Positions 36,350 to 45,123 of a DNA stretch of 46,562 nt are shown here, one piece after another; positions within the stretch are counted from its first letter, which is position 1, and each line of letters begins with the position of its first letter. Location of the stretch: the NCBI GenBank assembly GCA_036732755.1, contig DAINBU010000024.1, forward strand, positions 1-46,562, read 5' to 3'. This DNA comes from DASRRB01 sp036732755. GTDB lineage: Bacteria > Planctomycetota > B15-G4 > SIAN01. The notes under the pieces are model-generated. The model worked only from the letters and a program-made list of their open reading frames with translations. It did not search any database and was not told the DNA's origin. A program made the translations under genes and the position numbers.

Positions 36350-38368
36350 ATGCTGCCCCGCGCGTCCACCGGCGCCCGCGTCGCGGCACCGCTGTCGCTC
36401 CTCGTGCTCTTCGGCCTGCCGGGCTGCGCGAGGCAAGACACGCCGCCGCCGCCGCCGCCGGGGAAGGCGGCCGCGCCGCGCCCCGCGATCGTCCCCACCG
36501 GCCCCACCGGCGGCAGCGTCCTGATCCTCACGCTCGACACGACGCGGCGCGACTTCATGGGCTTCCTCGGCCACGTGCCTTCGCTCACGCCGAACCTCGA
36601 CGCGCTCGCCCGAGAGAGCGCGATCTTCGAGGACGCCTACACGGTCGCGCCGCTCACGCTGCCGGCGCACGCCTCGCTGATGACCGGGCTCTATCCCCTC
36701 TCCCACCACCTGCGCGACAACGGCATCGCGGCGCTCCCCGATGGCGCCGACACGCTGGCGCGCACGCTCGCGGCCGCCGGGTACAAGACCGGCGCCTCGG
36801 TCGCGTCGTTCGTGCTCGACGCCTGCTTCGGGCTCGCCCAGGGCTTCACCGTGTGGCACGAGCCGCCGCGCGAGCCGGGGCGCGCCGACCTCTACATGGC
36901 CGAGCTGCCCGCCGACCGGATGGTCGACCGCGCGCTCGAGGACCTGCGCACGATGGAGGGACCGTTCCTCTACTGGCTCCACCTGTTCGACGCGCACTTC
37001 CCGTACGCGGCGCCGGGCAGCAAGCCACCGGCGGTGGCGCCGGGTGACGCAGCGGCGGAGCACGCGGAGACGCGCCGCCGCTACGGCGAGGAGATCGCGT
37101 TCGTCGACCGCCAGGTCGGACGGCTGCTCGACGCGCTGCGCGCGCGGAAAGAGTTCGCGCAGCTCACGATCATCGTCGCTTCCGACCACGGCGAGAGCCT
37201 CGGGGACGGGCGCGAGGAGACGCACGGCTACTTCCTCTACGACCCGACCGTCCGCATCCCGCTCCTGATCCGACATCCGGGCGCGCCGCCGCATCGCGTG
37301 GCCGCGCAGGTCTCGCTGGTCGACGTCATGCCGACGCTGCTCGACCTGCTCGGCGTCGACGCGGGGTCGCTGCGCTTCGACGGCGCGAGCGTTGCCGACC
37401 TCGTGCGCGGCACCGGCGAGGTCGCGCCGGAGCGGACGATCGCGCTCGAGAGCTGGTACGGCTATGCCAACTTCGGCTGGGCGCCGCTCGAGGCGTGCGT
37501 CGCGGGGCCGCTCAAGTTCCAGCGCGCCCGCGTGCGCCGCCTCTTCGACCGCGCCGCCGACCCGACGGAGCGGACCAACCTCTGGAGCGCGGACGAGCCG
37601 CGCGCGCGCGCGCTCGAGCGGCGGCTCGACGCCCTGGCGGCGCAGCCGGCGGCGGCGCTCGCTCCGCGCGGGATCGAGCTCGACGAGGCGGGGCGCGCCG
37701 CGCTCGCCGCGTTCGGCTACGTCGAGGCGCACCAGCTCGACCTGGTCGGGCGGCCCGACGCCGCGCATCTCGACGAGGTCGAGGAGCACCTCGAGGAGAT
37801 CGCGCTGCTCGAGGCGATCAACTCGGCCCACATGGGCGGCCGCCCCGACGAGGCGGTCCGGATCGGGCGCGCGCTCGCGAAGCGGCTGCCCGGCAGCGTC
37901 GCCGTCCACGAGCAGCTCGCGTCGCTGCTGCTCCTGCAGCGCACGCCCGAGGCGCTCGACGAGGCGGAGCACGAGCTGCAGAAAGCGGTCGCGCTCGACT
38001 TCCGGCGCAGCAAGAACCACTACAACCTCGGCCTCGTCGCGATGCGGCGCGCCGCGCTCGCCAGATCGCCGGCCGAGGTCGACGCGCAGTTCGAGAAGGC
38101 GGCCGCCGCGTTCGCGCGCACCCTCGAGCTCGACGCGACGCAGCCCGAGGCGCTCGCCAACCTCGCCGGCGTACGGCGGCGCCAGCTGCAGCGGCTGCCC
38201 GAGTCGACGCCCGACCTCCGCGTCGAGCGCGTCCGCCGGCTGCGCGAAATCCTCGACCTTTACCGACGCTTCCTCGCCGTGATCCCGGCGGGCCACGCCG
38301 ACCGCGCCGCGATCGAATCGGCGCGCGACGAAGCTCAGCGCCTCCTCACCGCCGAGGGCGGGCCGTAG
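36350..38368 (+). CDS. Sulfatase-like (alkaline phosphatase superfamily) lipoprotein with C-terminal TPR-like region
   Basis: 672 aa from ATG 36350, chosen because a lipoprotein signal with lipobox LPGC (Cys26) then starts at the N-terminus; ATG 36323 is an alternative. A Pro-rich linker precedes the hydrolase: VLILTLDTTRRDFMG (metal Asp residues), APLTLPAHASLMTGLYP with Thr103 where sulfatases have Cys or Ser, then FDAHFPYAAPG, and IIVASDHGESLGDGREETHG (metal Asp-His). The C-terminal ~220 residues are helical and include TPR-like units (KNHYNLGLVAMRRAALARSP). Typical formylglycine (C/S-x-P-x-R) is absent, so a sulfatase proper is unlikely; phosphodiesterase or phosphotransferase activity with Thr as nucleophile fits better. 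It is anchored in a membrane facing the periplasm. Confidence 0.83.
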   Translation: MLPRASTGARVAAPLSLLVLFGLPGCARQDTPPPPPPGKAAAPRPAIVPTGPTGGSVLILTLDTTRRDFMGFLGHVPSLTPNLDALARESAIFEDAYTVAPLTLPAHASLMTGLYPLSHHLRDNGIAALPDGADTLARTLAAAGYKTGASVASFVLDACFGLAQGFTVWHEPPREPGRADLYMAELPADRMVDRALEDLRTMEGPFLYWLHLFDAHFPYAAPGSKPPAVAPGDAAAEHAETRRRYGEEIAFVDRQVGRLLDALRARKEFAQLTIIVASDHGESLGDGREETHGYFLYDPTVRIPLLIRHPGAPPHRVAAQVSLVDVMPTLLDLLGVDAGSLRFDGASVADLVRGTGEVAPERTIALESWYGYANFGWAPLEACVAGPLKFQRARVRRLFDRAADPTERTNLWSADEPRARALERRLDALAAQPAAALAPRGIELDEAGRAALAAFGYVEAHQLDLVGRPDAAHLDEVEEHLEEIALLEAINSAHMGGRPDEAVRIGRALAKRLPGSVAVHEQLASLLLLQRTPEALDEAEHELQKAVALDFRRSKNHYNLGLVAMRRAALARSPAEVDAQFEKAAAAFARTLELDATQPEALANLAGVRRRQLQRLPESTPDLRVERVRRLREILDLYRRFLAVIPAGHADRAAIESARDEAQRLLTAEGGP

Positions 38369-38578
38369 CCGGAGGCGGCGGCCGGGAAAAGGGCTCCGAT
38401 CGCGAAGCGCCGCTTCCGCCTGCGCCGGACCGCACTCGATAGAGGGAAAACGGAGGGGCGACGGCGCCCCACCCCGAAGGGACAACGGGCTATAAACACG
38501 GCCCCTCGCTGCCCCGGGGAACAAGGAAAGCGGTCCGGCGCATCGGCGATCCAGCCTCGGTCACCCGGCGAAAACACC
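38369..38578 (+). promoter_or_regulatory. Intergenic region with a TATAAA box before the radical SAM gene
   Basis: TATAAA at 38491-38496 stands out in this GC-rich stretch and could be the -10 element of a promoter about 80 nt upstream of the ATG 38579. No good -35 lies 17 bp before it. A GGGGCG-ACGG-CGCCCC hairpin (38455-38470) precedes it without a T-tract and may end the sulfatase transcript. Otherwise nothing is seen. Confidence 0.3.
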
Positions 38579-40654
38579 ATGAAGGTCCTGCTCGCCTACC
38601 CGCCCGACCGCTGCCTCCCGACCATCCCCTACTCGAGCCTCGCCCAGCTCTCTGCCGTCCTGAAGCACGCCGGCCACGAATGCGTGATCCGCGACGTCAA
38701 CGCCGAGACGTTCGCGTGGCTGAACCACCGCGAGCGCCTCGCCGGCTACTTCGACTTCGCCGTGCGCCGCATCGCCGAACTCGAGGCGAAGCCGGCGCTG
38801 TCGGCGCAGGAGCGCGGCATCTACCGCTTCCTCGCGCCGCTGGTGGCCGCCCCGCGCGAGACGATCCTCTTCGCGCCCGAGGCGGCCGCGATCATGAAGG
38901 ACCCCGAGCGCTTCTACGATCCCGACCAGTTCAACCGCGCCTTCGACGCGCTCGCCACGATGATCAAGGTCGCCTACTCGGCGAACCCGGTCTTCGATCC
39001 CGAGAACCGCTTCTTCGTGAAGCAGAGCCTCGACGCGCTGGCGCAGCCGTACGGCGACCCGGTGAGCGACGCCTACTCGAACGGGATCGTCGACTCGCTG
39101 CTCGCCGAGAAGCCCGACCTGGTCGGCTTCACGCTGCCGTTCAGCTTCCAGTTCTTCGAGATGCTGAAGCTCGCGAAGCTGATCAAGCAGCGCGCGCCGC
39201 ACGTGAAGATCGTGGTCGGCGGGCCGACCATCAACGACTACGCCTACCGGCTCTTCGAGAACGCCGACCTCTCGCCCTGGATCGACTTCGGCGTCGCCGG
39301 CGAGGGCGAGCGCGCGCTGGTCGGGCTCGCGAACGCGCTCGCGAACGGGACGTCCTTCGACGCGGTGCCCAACCTTCACTGGTTCGAGGGCGAGCCGGGC
39401 GCGAAGCAGGTGAGGAAGTCGCCGCTGCCGCCCGACGTGCCCGACCTGAACGAGTTCCCCTCGCCCGACTTCCGCGGCATCACCTTCGACCACTACCTGA
39501 GCCCGGCCCGCATCGCGAATCTGCAGACGTCGCGCGGCTGCTACTACGGCAAGTGCACGTTCTGCGGCGACGGCTTCCGCCGCAACTTCCGCCTGCGCGC
39601 GCCCGACAAGATCTACGACGACGTGAAGAAGATCCACGTCGACTGCGGCGTCGACCACTTCCTGTTCTGGGACTCGCTCGCGCCGCCCAAGACGCTGAAG
39701 CACGTCGCGCTCAACATCAAGAAGAACAACGACCGCATCTGGTGGTTCGCGGAGACGAAGTTCGAGAAGCCCTACACCAATCCCGAGCTGATGAAGACGC
39801 TCGGCGAAGGCGGCTGCCGCTTCCTGCAGTTCGGCTTCGAGTCGGGCAGCCAGCGCGTGCTCGACCTGATCGACAAGGGCAACGACATCGAGCGCGTCGA
39901 CGTGATCCTGGGGCTGATGAAGCAGAACCGCATCCACGCCGGCGTGTCGTGGTTCATCGGCTTCCCGACCGCGACGCCGGCCGAGGACCTCGCGACCTAC
40001 GACTTCGTCGCGACGCGCGAGGACCGCATCGTGATGTCGGTCTACGCCGGCACCTTCATGCTCGGCCGCGACACGCTCGTCTACGCAAACCCCGAGCGCT
40101 ACGGCATCAAGATCGTCGAGAAGGACGACGGCTCGATCGACTACCAGATGAACGACGGGACGCCCCACTACGACCGCACCGAGCTCGATCTCGCGTTCCG
40201 CGCGCGCGGCGACCTGCCGCTCCTCGACCACGGCGGCTACCTGCTCTACGCCGCGCACCGCCCCGAGCTCCTGAAGCGCATCACCGGGCTCACGCGCTAC
40301 GGCCATCTTTCCCGGGATTTCGCGGACCTGCCGCGGCACGCGGCGCGGCTCGCCGAGGGGCTGCGCTTCCGCGACTACCGCTTCAACCCCTTCGCCGCCG
40401 ACGACGCGGCGATGGACCGGCCGGTCCGCGTCGCCTTCCACGAGAAGACGGGTACCCACTTCGCCCTCGATGCGGCGGAGGTGAAGGTGCTCGAGGCGGC
40501 CGACGGCCGCCGCTCGGTCGGCGACCTCGCGGCCGCGATCACGGGACGCGACGCCGACGCGGCGCTCGCGCTCGTCGCGCGCCTGATCGACCGCGGGCTG
40601 CTCACGATCCCCGCGACGCTCGCGCCCGCGCGCGAGCCGGCGCTCGCGCACTAA
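38579..40654 (+). CDS. B12-binding-domain radical SAM protein, function unknown
   Basis: 691 aa, ATG at 38579. KVLLAYPPDRCLPTIPYSSL and DLVGFTLPFSFQFFEMLKLA, IVVGGPTINDYAY and FGVAGEGERALVGL form the cobalamin-binding-like Rossmann domain (no DxHxxG motif, so cobalamin may not be bound tightly). The radical SAM core follows: SRGCYYGKCTFCGDG holds the 4Fe-4S Cys residues 321, 326 and 329 (C-x4-C-x2-C), then HFLFWDSL, RFLQFGFESGSQRVLDLID and SWFIGFPTATPAEDLATYDF. The last ~70 residues (HFALDAAEVKVLEAADGRRS, then ALALVARLIDRGLLTIP) resemble a PqqD-like winged helix. The substrate cannot be told: peptide, lipid or cofactor. It stands alone between two intergenic regions, not in an operon. Confidence 0.85.
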   Translation: MKVLLAYPPDRCLPTIPYSSLAQLSAVLKHAGHECVIRDVNAETFAWLNHRERLAGYFDFAVRRIAELEAKPALSAQERGIYRFLAPLVAAPRETILFAPEAAAIMKDPERFYDPDQFNRAFDALATMIKVAYSANPVFDPENRFFVKQSLDALAQPYGDPVSDAYSNGIVDSLLAEKPDLVGFTLPFSFQFFEMLKLAKLIKQRAPHVKIVVGGPTINDYAYRLFENADLSPWIDFGVAGEGERALVGLANALANGTSFDAVPNLHWFEGEPGAKQVRKSPLPPDVPDLNEFPSPDFRGITFDHYLSPARIANLQTSRGCYYGKCTFCGDGFRRNFRLRAPDKIYDDVKKIHVDCGVDHFLFWDSLAPPKTLKHVALNIKKNNDRIWWFAETKFEKPYTNPELMKTLGEGGCRFLQFGFESGSQRVLDLIDKGNDIERVDVILGLMKQNRIHAGVSWFIGFPTATPAEDLATYDFVATREDRIVMSVYAGTFMLGRDTLVYANPERYGIKIVEKDDGSIDYQMNDGTPHYDRTELDLAFRARGDLPLLDHGGYLLYAAHRPELLKRITGLTRYGHLSRDFADLPRHAARLAEGLRFRDYRFNPFAADDAAMDRPVRVAFHEKTGTHFALDAAEVKVLEAADGRRSVGDLAAAITGRDADAALALVARLIDRGLLTIPATLAPAREPALAH

Positions 40655-40658
40655 GGGT

Positions 40659-40730
40659 CGCGACGCCGAGGCGTCGCGTGGCGTGCCGCGACGCCGAGGC
40701 GTCGCGTGGCGAGTCGCGACGCCGAGCGTC
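40659..40730. repeat. Array of three palindromic repeats (two perfect, one decayed)
   Basis: CGCGACGCC-GA-GGCGTCGCG occurs at 40659-40678 and 40687-40706, 28 bp apart: 9-bp perfect stems with a 2-nt loop, flanked by GT...TGGC. A third copy at 40715-40730 keeps only a 5-bp stem (GACGC-CGA-GCGTC). It begins 4 bp after the radical SAM stop codon and ends 36 bp before the start of the importer operon. REP-like or terminator role; not CRISPR, as the units are palindromes with 8-bp spacers. Confidence 0.7.
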
Positions 40731-40766
40731 CTTGAACCGCGGCGCGGCGTGCCCCACACTGGCGGG

Positions 40767-41735
40767 ATGCGACTCCTGCTGCTCGCCGCCGTCATCCTCG
40801 CTGCCGCCTGCGACCGTCCGCCGTCCCCGTCCGACGTGAAGCCGGACGGCAAGAAGCTCTCCGTCGCGCTGCTGCTCGCCGGCCCCGAGAACGACGAGGG
40901 GTGGAACCAGTCTGCCTTCGACGGGCTGCAGCGCATCGAGAAGGAGCTCGGCGCGCGCGTGCGCAAGGTCGGCGCCAGGAGCCCCTCCGAGATCGAGCAG
41001 GCGCTCACCCAGGCCGCGCAGCAGCGCTTCGACCTCGTCTACGGCCACGGCTTCGAGTTCAACGAGCCGGCGGCGCGCGTCGCCGCGCAGTGGCCCGAGG
41101 TGAAGTTCGCGACGTCCGGCGGGACGAAGAGCGCGGAGAACCTCGCCATCGTCGAGCCGCGCACCTTCGAGGCGGGCTACGCGCTCGGCGTCCTCGCGGG
41201 GCACCTCACCAAGTCGAAGGTCCTCTCGTCGCTGCACGGCGAGGCGTACGAACCGGTGAAGCGCACCGCCGGTGCGTTCGCTGCGGGAGCCCGCTCCGTC
41301 CAGCCCGACGTGAAGATCCTCGAGGACTACCTCGGGAGCTGGGAGGACGTGGCGCTCGCCAAGGAGAAGGCGCTCGCGCACGCCGCCGCCGGGGCCGACG
41401 TCTTCTTCCAGAACTGCGACGCGGCCGGCGCCGGCGTCTTCGAGGCGTGCCGCCAGAGGAAGGCGCTCGCCTTCGGCTGCAACCGCGACCAGGCGGCCAA
41501 GGCGCCCGACGTGATCGTCGCGAGCGCGGTCGGCGACATTCCCAAGATCCTGCTCGAACTCGCGGCCGAGGTGAAGGAGGGGCGCTTCCGCGGCGGCGCG
41601 CGCAGCTTCGGGATGAAGGAGCAGGAGGTGCGCGTCGTCTTCAACGAGGCGCTGCGCGCCAAGGTCCCGGCCGAGGCGCGCGCCGCGGTCGAGACGGCGT
41701 GCGCCGCGATCGCGCGCGGCGACCTCAAGCCGTGA
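40767..41735 (+). CDS. BMP-family substrate-binding lipoprotein of an ABC importer
   Basis: 322 aa, ATG at 40767; GTG 40683 would start inside the palindromic repeats and is rejected. The lipoprotein signal MRLLLLAAVILAAAC has its lipid-bearing Cys at residue 15. LSVALLLAGPENDEGWNQSA, YGHGFEFNEPAARVAAQWPE and VEPRTFEAGYALGVLAGHLT are typical of the BMP/Med (BmpA, PnrA) family, which binds nucleosides or similar ligands. DVFFQNCDAAGAGVFEACRQ lies in the hinge part. It is followed by the matching ATPase and two permeases, so it is the receptor of a complete importer in the outer leaflet of the inner membrane. Confidence 0.9.
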   Translation: MRLLLLAAVILAAACDRPPSPSDVKPDGKKLSVALLLAGPENDEGWNQSAFDGLQRIEKELGARVRKVGARSPSEIEQALTQAAQQRFDLVYGHGFEFNEPAARVAAQWPEVKFATSGGTKSAENLAIVEPRTFEAGYALGVLAGHLTKSKVLSSLHGEAYEPVKRTAGAFAAGARSVQPDVKILEDYLGSWEDVALAKEKALAHAAAGADVFFQNCDAAGAGVFEACRQRKALAFGCNRDQAAKAPDVIVASAVGDIPKILLELAAEVKEGRFRGGARSFGMKEQEVRVVFNEALRAKVPAEARAAVETACAAIARGDLKP

Positions 41736-41757
41736 GCGCCGCGCGCGGCGTGCGCCG

Positions 41758-43194
41758 ATGAGCCCGCCGCCGGCGCTCGAATTCCACCGGATCGTCAAAC
41801 GCTTCGGCGGCCGCGCGGCGCTCGCCGAAGTCGACCTCGCGCTGCGCGCCGGCGAGATCCACGCGCTGCTCGGCGAGAACGGCGCCGGCAAGACGACGCT
41901 CGTGCGCTGCGCGCTCGGGCTCACGGCGCCCGACGCGGGACGGCTCCTCGTCGACGGCCGCGCCGTCTCGATCCCCGACCCCGCCGCCGCCGCCGCGCTC
42001 GGCATCGGGCTGGTCCAGCAGCACTTCGCGCTGGCCGAGGGGCTGACGGTCGCGGAAAACCTGCTGCTCGACCGCGCCGGCGCGCCGCGCTTCTTCGCCC
42101 GCCGCACGCTCGCCGCGCGCGCGCGCGAGCGCCTCGCCCGCCACGGCTTCGAGCTCGACCCGGAGCGGCGCGTCGCCGACCTCTCCGTCGGCGAGAAGCA
42201 GCGCGTCGAGATCGTGAAGGCGCTCGAGGCGGGCGCGCGCGTGCTGATCCTCGACGAGCCGACCGCGGTCCTCGCGCCGTCCGAGGTCGGCGCGCTGCTC
42301 GAGCGGCTGCGGGCGCTCGCCCGCTCGGGGCGCGCCGTCCTCCTCATCTCGCACAAGCTCGACGAGGTGCTCACCGTCGCCGACCGCGTCACCGTGCTGC
42401 GCGCCGGCCGCGTCGTGCTCGCGGCGCCGCGCGCCGAGATCGACGCCGCGCGGCTCACGCGGGCGCTGTTCGGCGACGCGCCGGACGACGCCCCCGCCGC
42501 GCCGCACGAGGCGGCGGCCGGGCCGCCCGTCCTGACCGCGACCGGGCTGGCCGGCCCGGGCTTCGGTCCCGTCGACCTCGAGGTCCGCAAGGGCGAGTGC
42601 GTCGCCCTCTTCGGCGTCGACGGCCACGGGCAGGGCGAGCTGCTCGAGACGCTGATCGGGCTGCGGCCGGCGCGCGCCGGCCGCGTCGACCGCCCCGCGC
42701 GCGGCGTCGCCTTCGTCAGCGGCGACCGCCACGGCAGCGGTCTCGCGCTCGACCTGCCGCTCGCGGAGAACCTCGCGCTGCGCCGCGAGCTGCTGCCCGC
42801 CGCCACGTTCGGCCGCGCGGCGCTCGCCGCCGCCGCGACGCCGCGCCTCGCGGAGTTCGCGGTGCAGAGCGACGGCCCGTGGCAGGTCGCGCGGCGGCTC
42901 TCCGGCGGCAACCAGCAGAAGGTCGTGCTCGCGCGCGAGCTCTCGATCGGTCCGGCGCTCGTACTCGCCGAGAACCCGACGCGCGGCCTCGACGCCCGCG
43001 CCACCGCCTTCGTCCACGCCCGATTGCGCAGCGTCGCGCGTGAGGCGGCCGTGCTCGTCGCCACTACCGACCTCGACGAGGCGGTGGTACTCGCCGACCG
43101 CCTGCTCGTCGTCCACCGCGGGCGGCTCCACGCGACGGAGCGCACGCGCGCCGCCGCCGCGGAGGCGCTCGCGCGCGCGGCGGCCTCGTCGTGA
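41758..43194 (+). CDS. Double-domain ABC importer ATPase (NupO/YufO-like)
   Basis: 478 aa, ATG at 41758. The first domain has Walker A GENGAGKTT (residues 39-47), GIGLVQQHFALAEGLTVAENL, signature DLSVGEKQRVEIVKAL and Walker B VLILDEPTAVL. The second domain has a degenerate Walker A (FGVDGHGQGEL), as usual in this family, then LSGGNQQKVVLAREL and LVLAENPTRGLDARAT. Such proteins carry both nucleotide-binding domains in one chain and power uptake by two unlike permeases. Both domains keep their signature motifs. The GTGA overlap with the first permease (43191-43194) is a translational coupling signal. The last residues are Ala/Arg rich. Confidence 0.92.
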   Translation: MSPPPALEFHRIVKRFGGRAALAEVDLALRAGEIHALLGENGAGKTTLVRCALGLTAPDAGRLLVDGRAVSIPDPAAAAALGIGLVQQHFALAEGLTVAENLLLDRAGAPRFFARRTLAARARERLARHGFELDPERRVADLSVGEKQRVEIVKALEAGARVLILDEPTAVLAPSEVGALLERLRALARSGRAVLLISHKLDEVLTVADRVTVLRAGRVVLAAPRAEIDAARLTRALFGDAPDDAPAAPHEAAAGPPVLTATGLAGPGFGPVDLEVRKGECVALFGVDGHGQGELLETLIGLRPARAGRVDRPARGVAFVSGDRHGSGLALDLPLAENLALRRELLPAATFGRAALAAAATPRLAEFAVQSDGPWQVARRLSGGNQQKVVLARELSIGPALVLAENPTRGLDARATAFVHARLRSVAREAAVLVATTDLDEAVVLADRLLVVHRGRLHATERTRAAAAEALARAAASS

Positions 43195-44201
43195 GGCGCG
43201 TCCCGCGCGGCGCCGTCGTGACGATCGCGGCGCTCGCGCTCGCGCTCGTCCTGCTCGCGCTGCAGGGGCTCGGGCCGCTCGACGCGCTGACGTACCTCGT
43301 GCGCGGCGCGTTCGGCGACGCGCCGGCGCTCTGCGCGACGCTGCGCAAGCTCGTGCCTCTGCTGCTCTGCTCTGCCGGCATCTTGGTCGCGTTCCAGGCC
43401 GGGCTCTGGAACATCGGCGCCGAAGGCCAGCTGCTCGCCGGCGCGCTCGCGGCGGGAGCGGCCGGCGTCGCGAGCGGCCACTGGCTGCCCGCGCTCGCGG
43501 CCGGCGCGCTCGGCGGCGCGCTGTGGGCCGCGCTGCCGGCGGCGCTCGCGCTGTGGCGGCGCGTGCCCGAGGTGCTCTCGACCCTGATGTTGAACGGCGT
43601 CGCGCTCGAGCTCCTGCGCTGGCTCGTGACCGGGCCGCTGCAGGAGCCGTCGCACCAGTTCCCGCAGAGCCCGCAGCTGCCGCCCGCCGCGCGCCTGCCG
43701 CAGGTCGAGCTCGCGCGCTCGGCCGCGCTCCATCTCGGACTGCCGCTCGCGCTGCTCGCGACGCTGCTGGTGGGCTGGCTGCTGACGCGGACGCGCTTCG
43801 GGCTCGCGCTGCGCGCCGGCGCGGAGAGCCCGCGCCTCGTCCTCGCGCTCGGGCTGCCGCTGCGACGCTGGCGCTTCCTCGCCTTCGCGCTGGCCGGCGC
43901 GCTCGCGGGCCTCGCCGGAGCGGTCGAGGTGACCGGCGTCGCGGGCGCGGTCGACCGCTCGCTCGCGTCGGGCGTCGGCTACGCCGCGATCGCGGCGGCG
44001 CTGCTGGCGCGGCTCGCGGCGACGCGCCTGCCGCTGGCCGCGCTCCTCTTCGCGGCGCTCGCGGCCGGCACGACGGCGCTCCAGCTGCAGGAGAACCTGC
44101 CCGGCATCGACCGCTTCGGGCTCGTGCTGCAGGGGCTCGTGATCCTCGCGGTCCTCGCCGGCCGCCGTACCGCGACGGTCGACGCGGAGGGGGGCGCATG
44201 A
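43191..44201 (+). CDS. ABC importer permease 1 (nucleoside-type, BPD_transp_2)
   Basis: 336 aa from GTG 43191. About ten hydrophobic segments; KLVPLLLCSAGILVAFQAGL and WNIGAEGQLLAGALAAGAAG match the conserved start of the NupP/YufP permease, LSTLMLNGVALELLRWLVTG the middle, and GVGYAAIAAALLARL the late coupling region. It overlaps the ATPase and the second permease gene by 4 nt each, giving a four-gene cassette. The substrate is probably a nucleoside or base, by family; nothing in the sequence fixes it. Confidence 0.9.
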   Translation: MRRVPRGAVVTIAALALALVLLALQGLGPLDALTYLVRGAFGDAPALCATLRKLVPLLLCSAGILVAFQAGLWNIGAEGQLLAGALAAGAAGVASGHWLPALAAGALGGALWAALPAALALWRRVPEVLSTLMLNGVALELLRWLVTGPLQEPSHQFPQSPQLPPAARLPQVELARSAALHLGLPLALLATLLVGWLLTRTRFGLALRAGAESPRLVLALGLPLRRWRFLAFALAGALAGLAGAVEVTGVAGAVDRSLASGVGYAAIAAALLARLAATRLPLAALLFAALAAGTTALQLQENLPGIDRFGLVLQGLVILAVLAGRRTATVDAEGGA

Positions 44202-45082
44202 ACGAGCTCGCGATGCAGGCGGCGCGCCTCGCGCTGCCGCTGGTCCTCGCGACGCTCTCGGAGGTCGTGGCCGAGCGCGGCGGCGTGGTGAACCTCGCGC
44301 TCGAGGGGATGATGCTCGGCGGCGCGCTCGCCGCGTGGATGGTCGCGGCCGGCGGCGGCGGCGCGGCGCTCGCGCTCGCGCTGCTCGCCGCCGTGCTCGT
44401 CGCGCTGCTCGTCGCGCTCCTGCAGGCGCTCTTCGTCGTGCGGCTGCGCGCCGACGCGACCGTGCCCGCCGCGGCGCTCCACCTCGCCTGCCCCGGCGCG
44501 CCCGGCCTCGTCTTCGAGCGCTGCAAGCGCAGCGCGGGGGTCACGACCTTCGGCGAGCTGGGCGGCGCGTGGACGCACGTCCCCTGGATCGGCACGCTCG
44601 CGATCGTCGCCGCCGTGCTCGCGTTCCTTCATGGCACGCGCGCCGGCCTCGCGATCCGCGCGGCGGGCGACGGACCCGAGGCGCTGCGCGCGGCGGGCGG
44701 CTCGCCGGCGCGCGCGCGCACGCACGCGCTGCTGCTCGCGGGCGCGCTCGCCGGACTGGCCGGCGCATCGCTCACGACCGTGCTGACCGGCACCTTCGTC
44801 GAGGGGATGACCGCGGGCCGCGGCTTCCTCGCGCTCGCGCTGGTGCTCTTCGCGCGGTGGAACCCGCTCGGCGCGCTGCTCGCCGGCCTCTTCCTCGGCG
44901 GCCTGTTCGCGCTCGAGCTGCACGCCTCCACGCTCGCCGCCACGCCGGGCGGCGCCGGCGTGCTCACCTTCGTGCTGCGCGCGCTGCCCTACCTGCTCTG
45001 CATCGCGGCGCTCGCCCTGGTCGGCGGCCGGCCCGACGCCGCGCCGCGAGCTCTCGGCCGGCCGCTCGTGGACGACCGCTGA
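44198..45082 (+). CDS. ABC importer permease 2 (nucleoside-type, BPD_transp_2)
   Basis: 294 aa, ATG at 44198, sharing ATGA with the first permease's end. RLALPLVLATLSEVVAERGG and VVNLALEGMMLGGALAAWMV are the conserved N-terminal helices of the NupQ/YufQ branch; HGTRAGLAIRAAGDGPEALR is the cytoplasmic loop that docks on the ATPase, and GMTAGRGFLALALVLFARWN the following helix pair. It forms a heterodimeric pore with the upstream permease. It is somewhat short in the middle (an LRADATVPAAALHLACPGAP segment replaces the longer family version) but has no frameshift. 41 bp separate it from cca. Confidence 0.9.
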   Translation: MNELAMQAARLALPLVLATLSEVVAERGGVVNLALEGMMLGGALAAWMVAAGGGGAALALALLAAVLVALLVALLQALFVVRLRADATVPAAALHLACPGAPGLVFERCKRSAGVTTFGELGGAWTHVPWIGTLAIVAAVLAFLHGTRAGLAIRAAGDGPEALRAAGGSPARARTHALLLAGALAGLAGASLTTVLTGTFVEGMTAGRGFLALALVLFARWNPLGALLAGLFLGGLFALELHASTLAATPGGAGVLTFVLRALPYLLCIAALALVGGRPDAAPRALGRPLVDDR

Positions 45083-45123
45083 GCGGCGGCGCGCGCCCGC
45101 AAGAGCAGCTAACTTCGCGCGCA

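Noticed and set aside
40659..40730. CRISPR array
   Set aside because: Only three units, each a palindrome, with 8-bp spacers of similar sequence and no cas genes.
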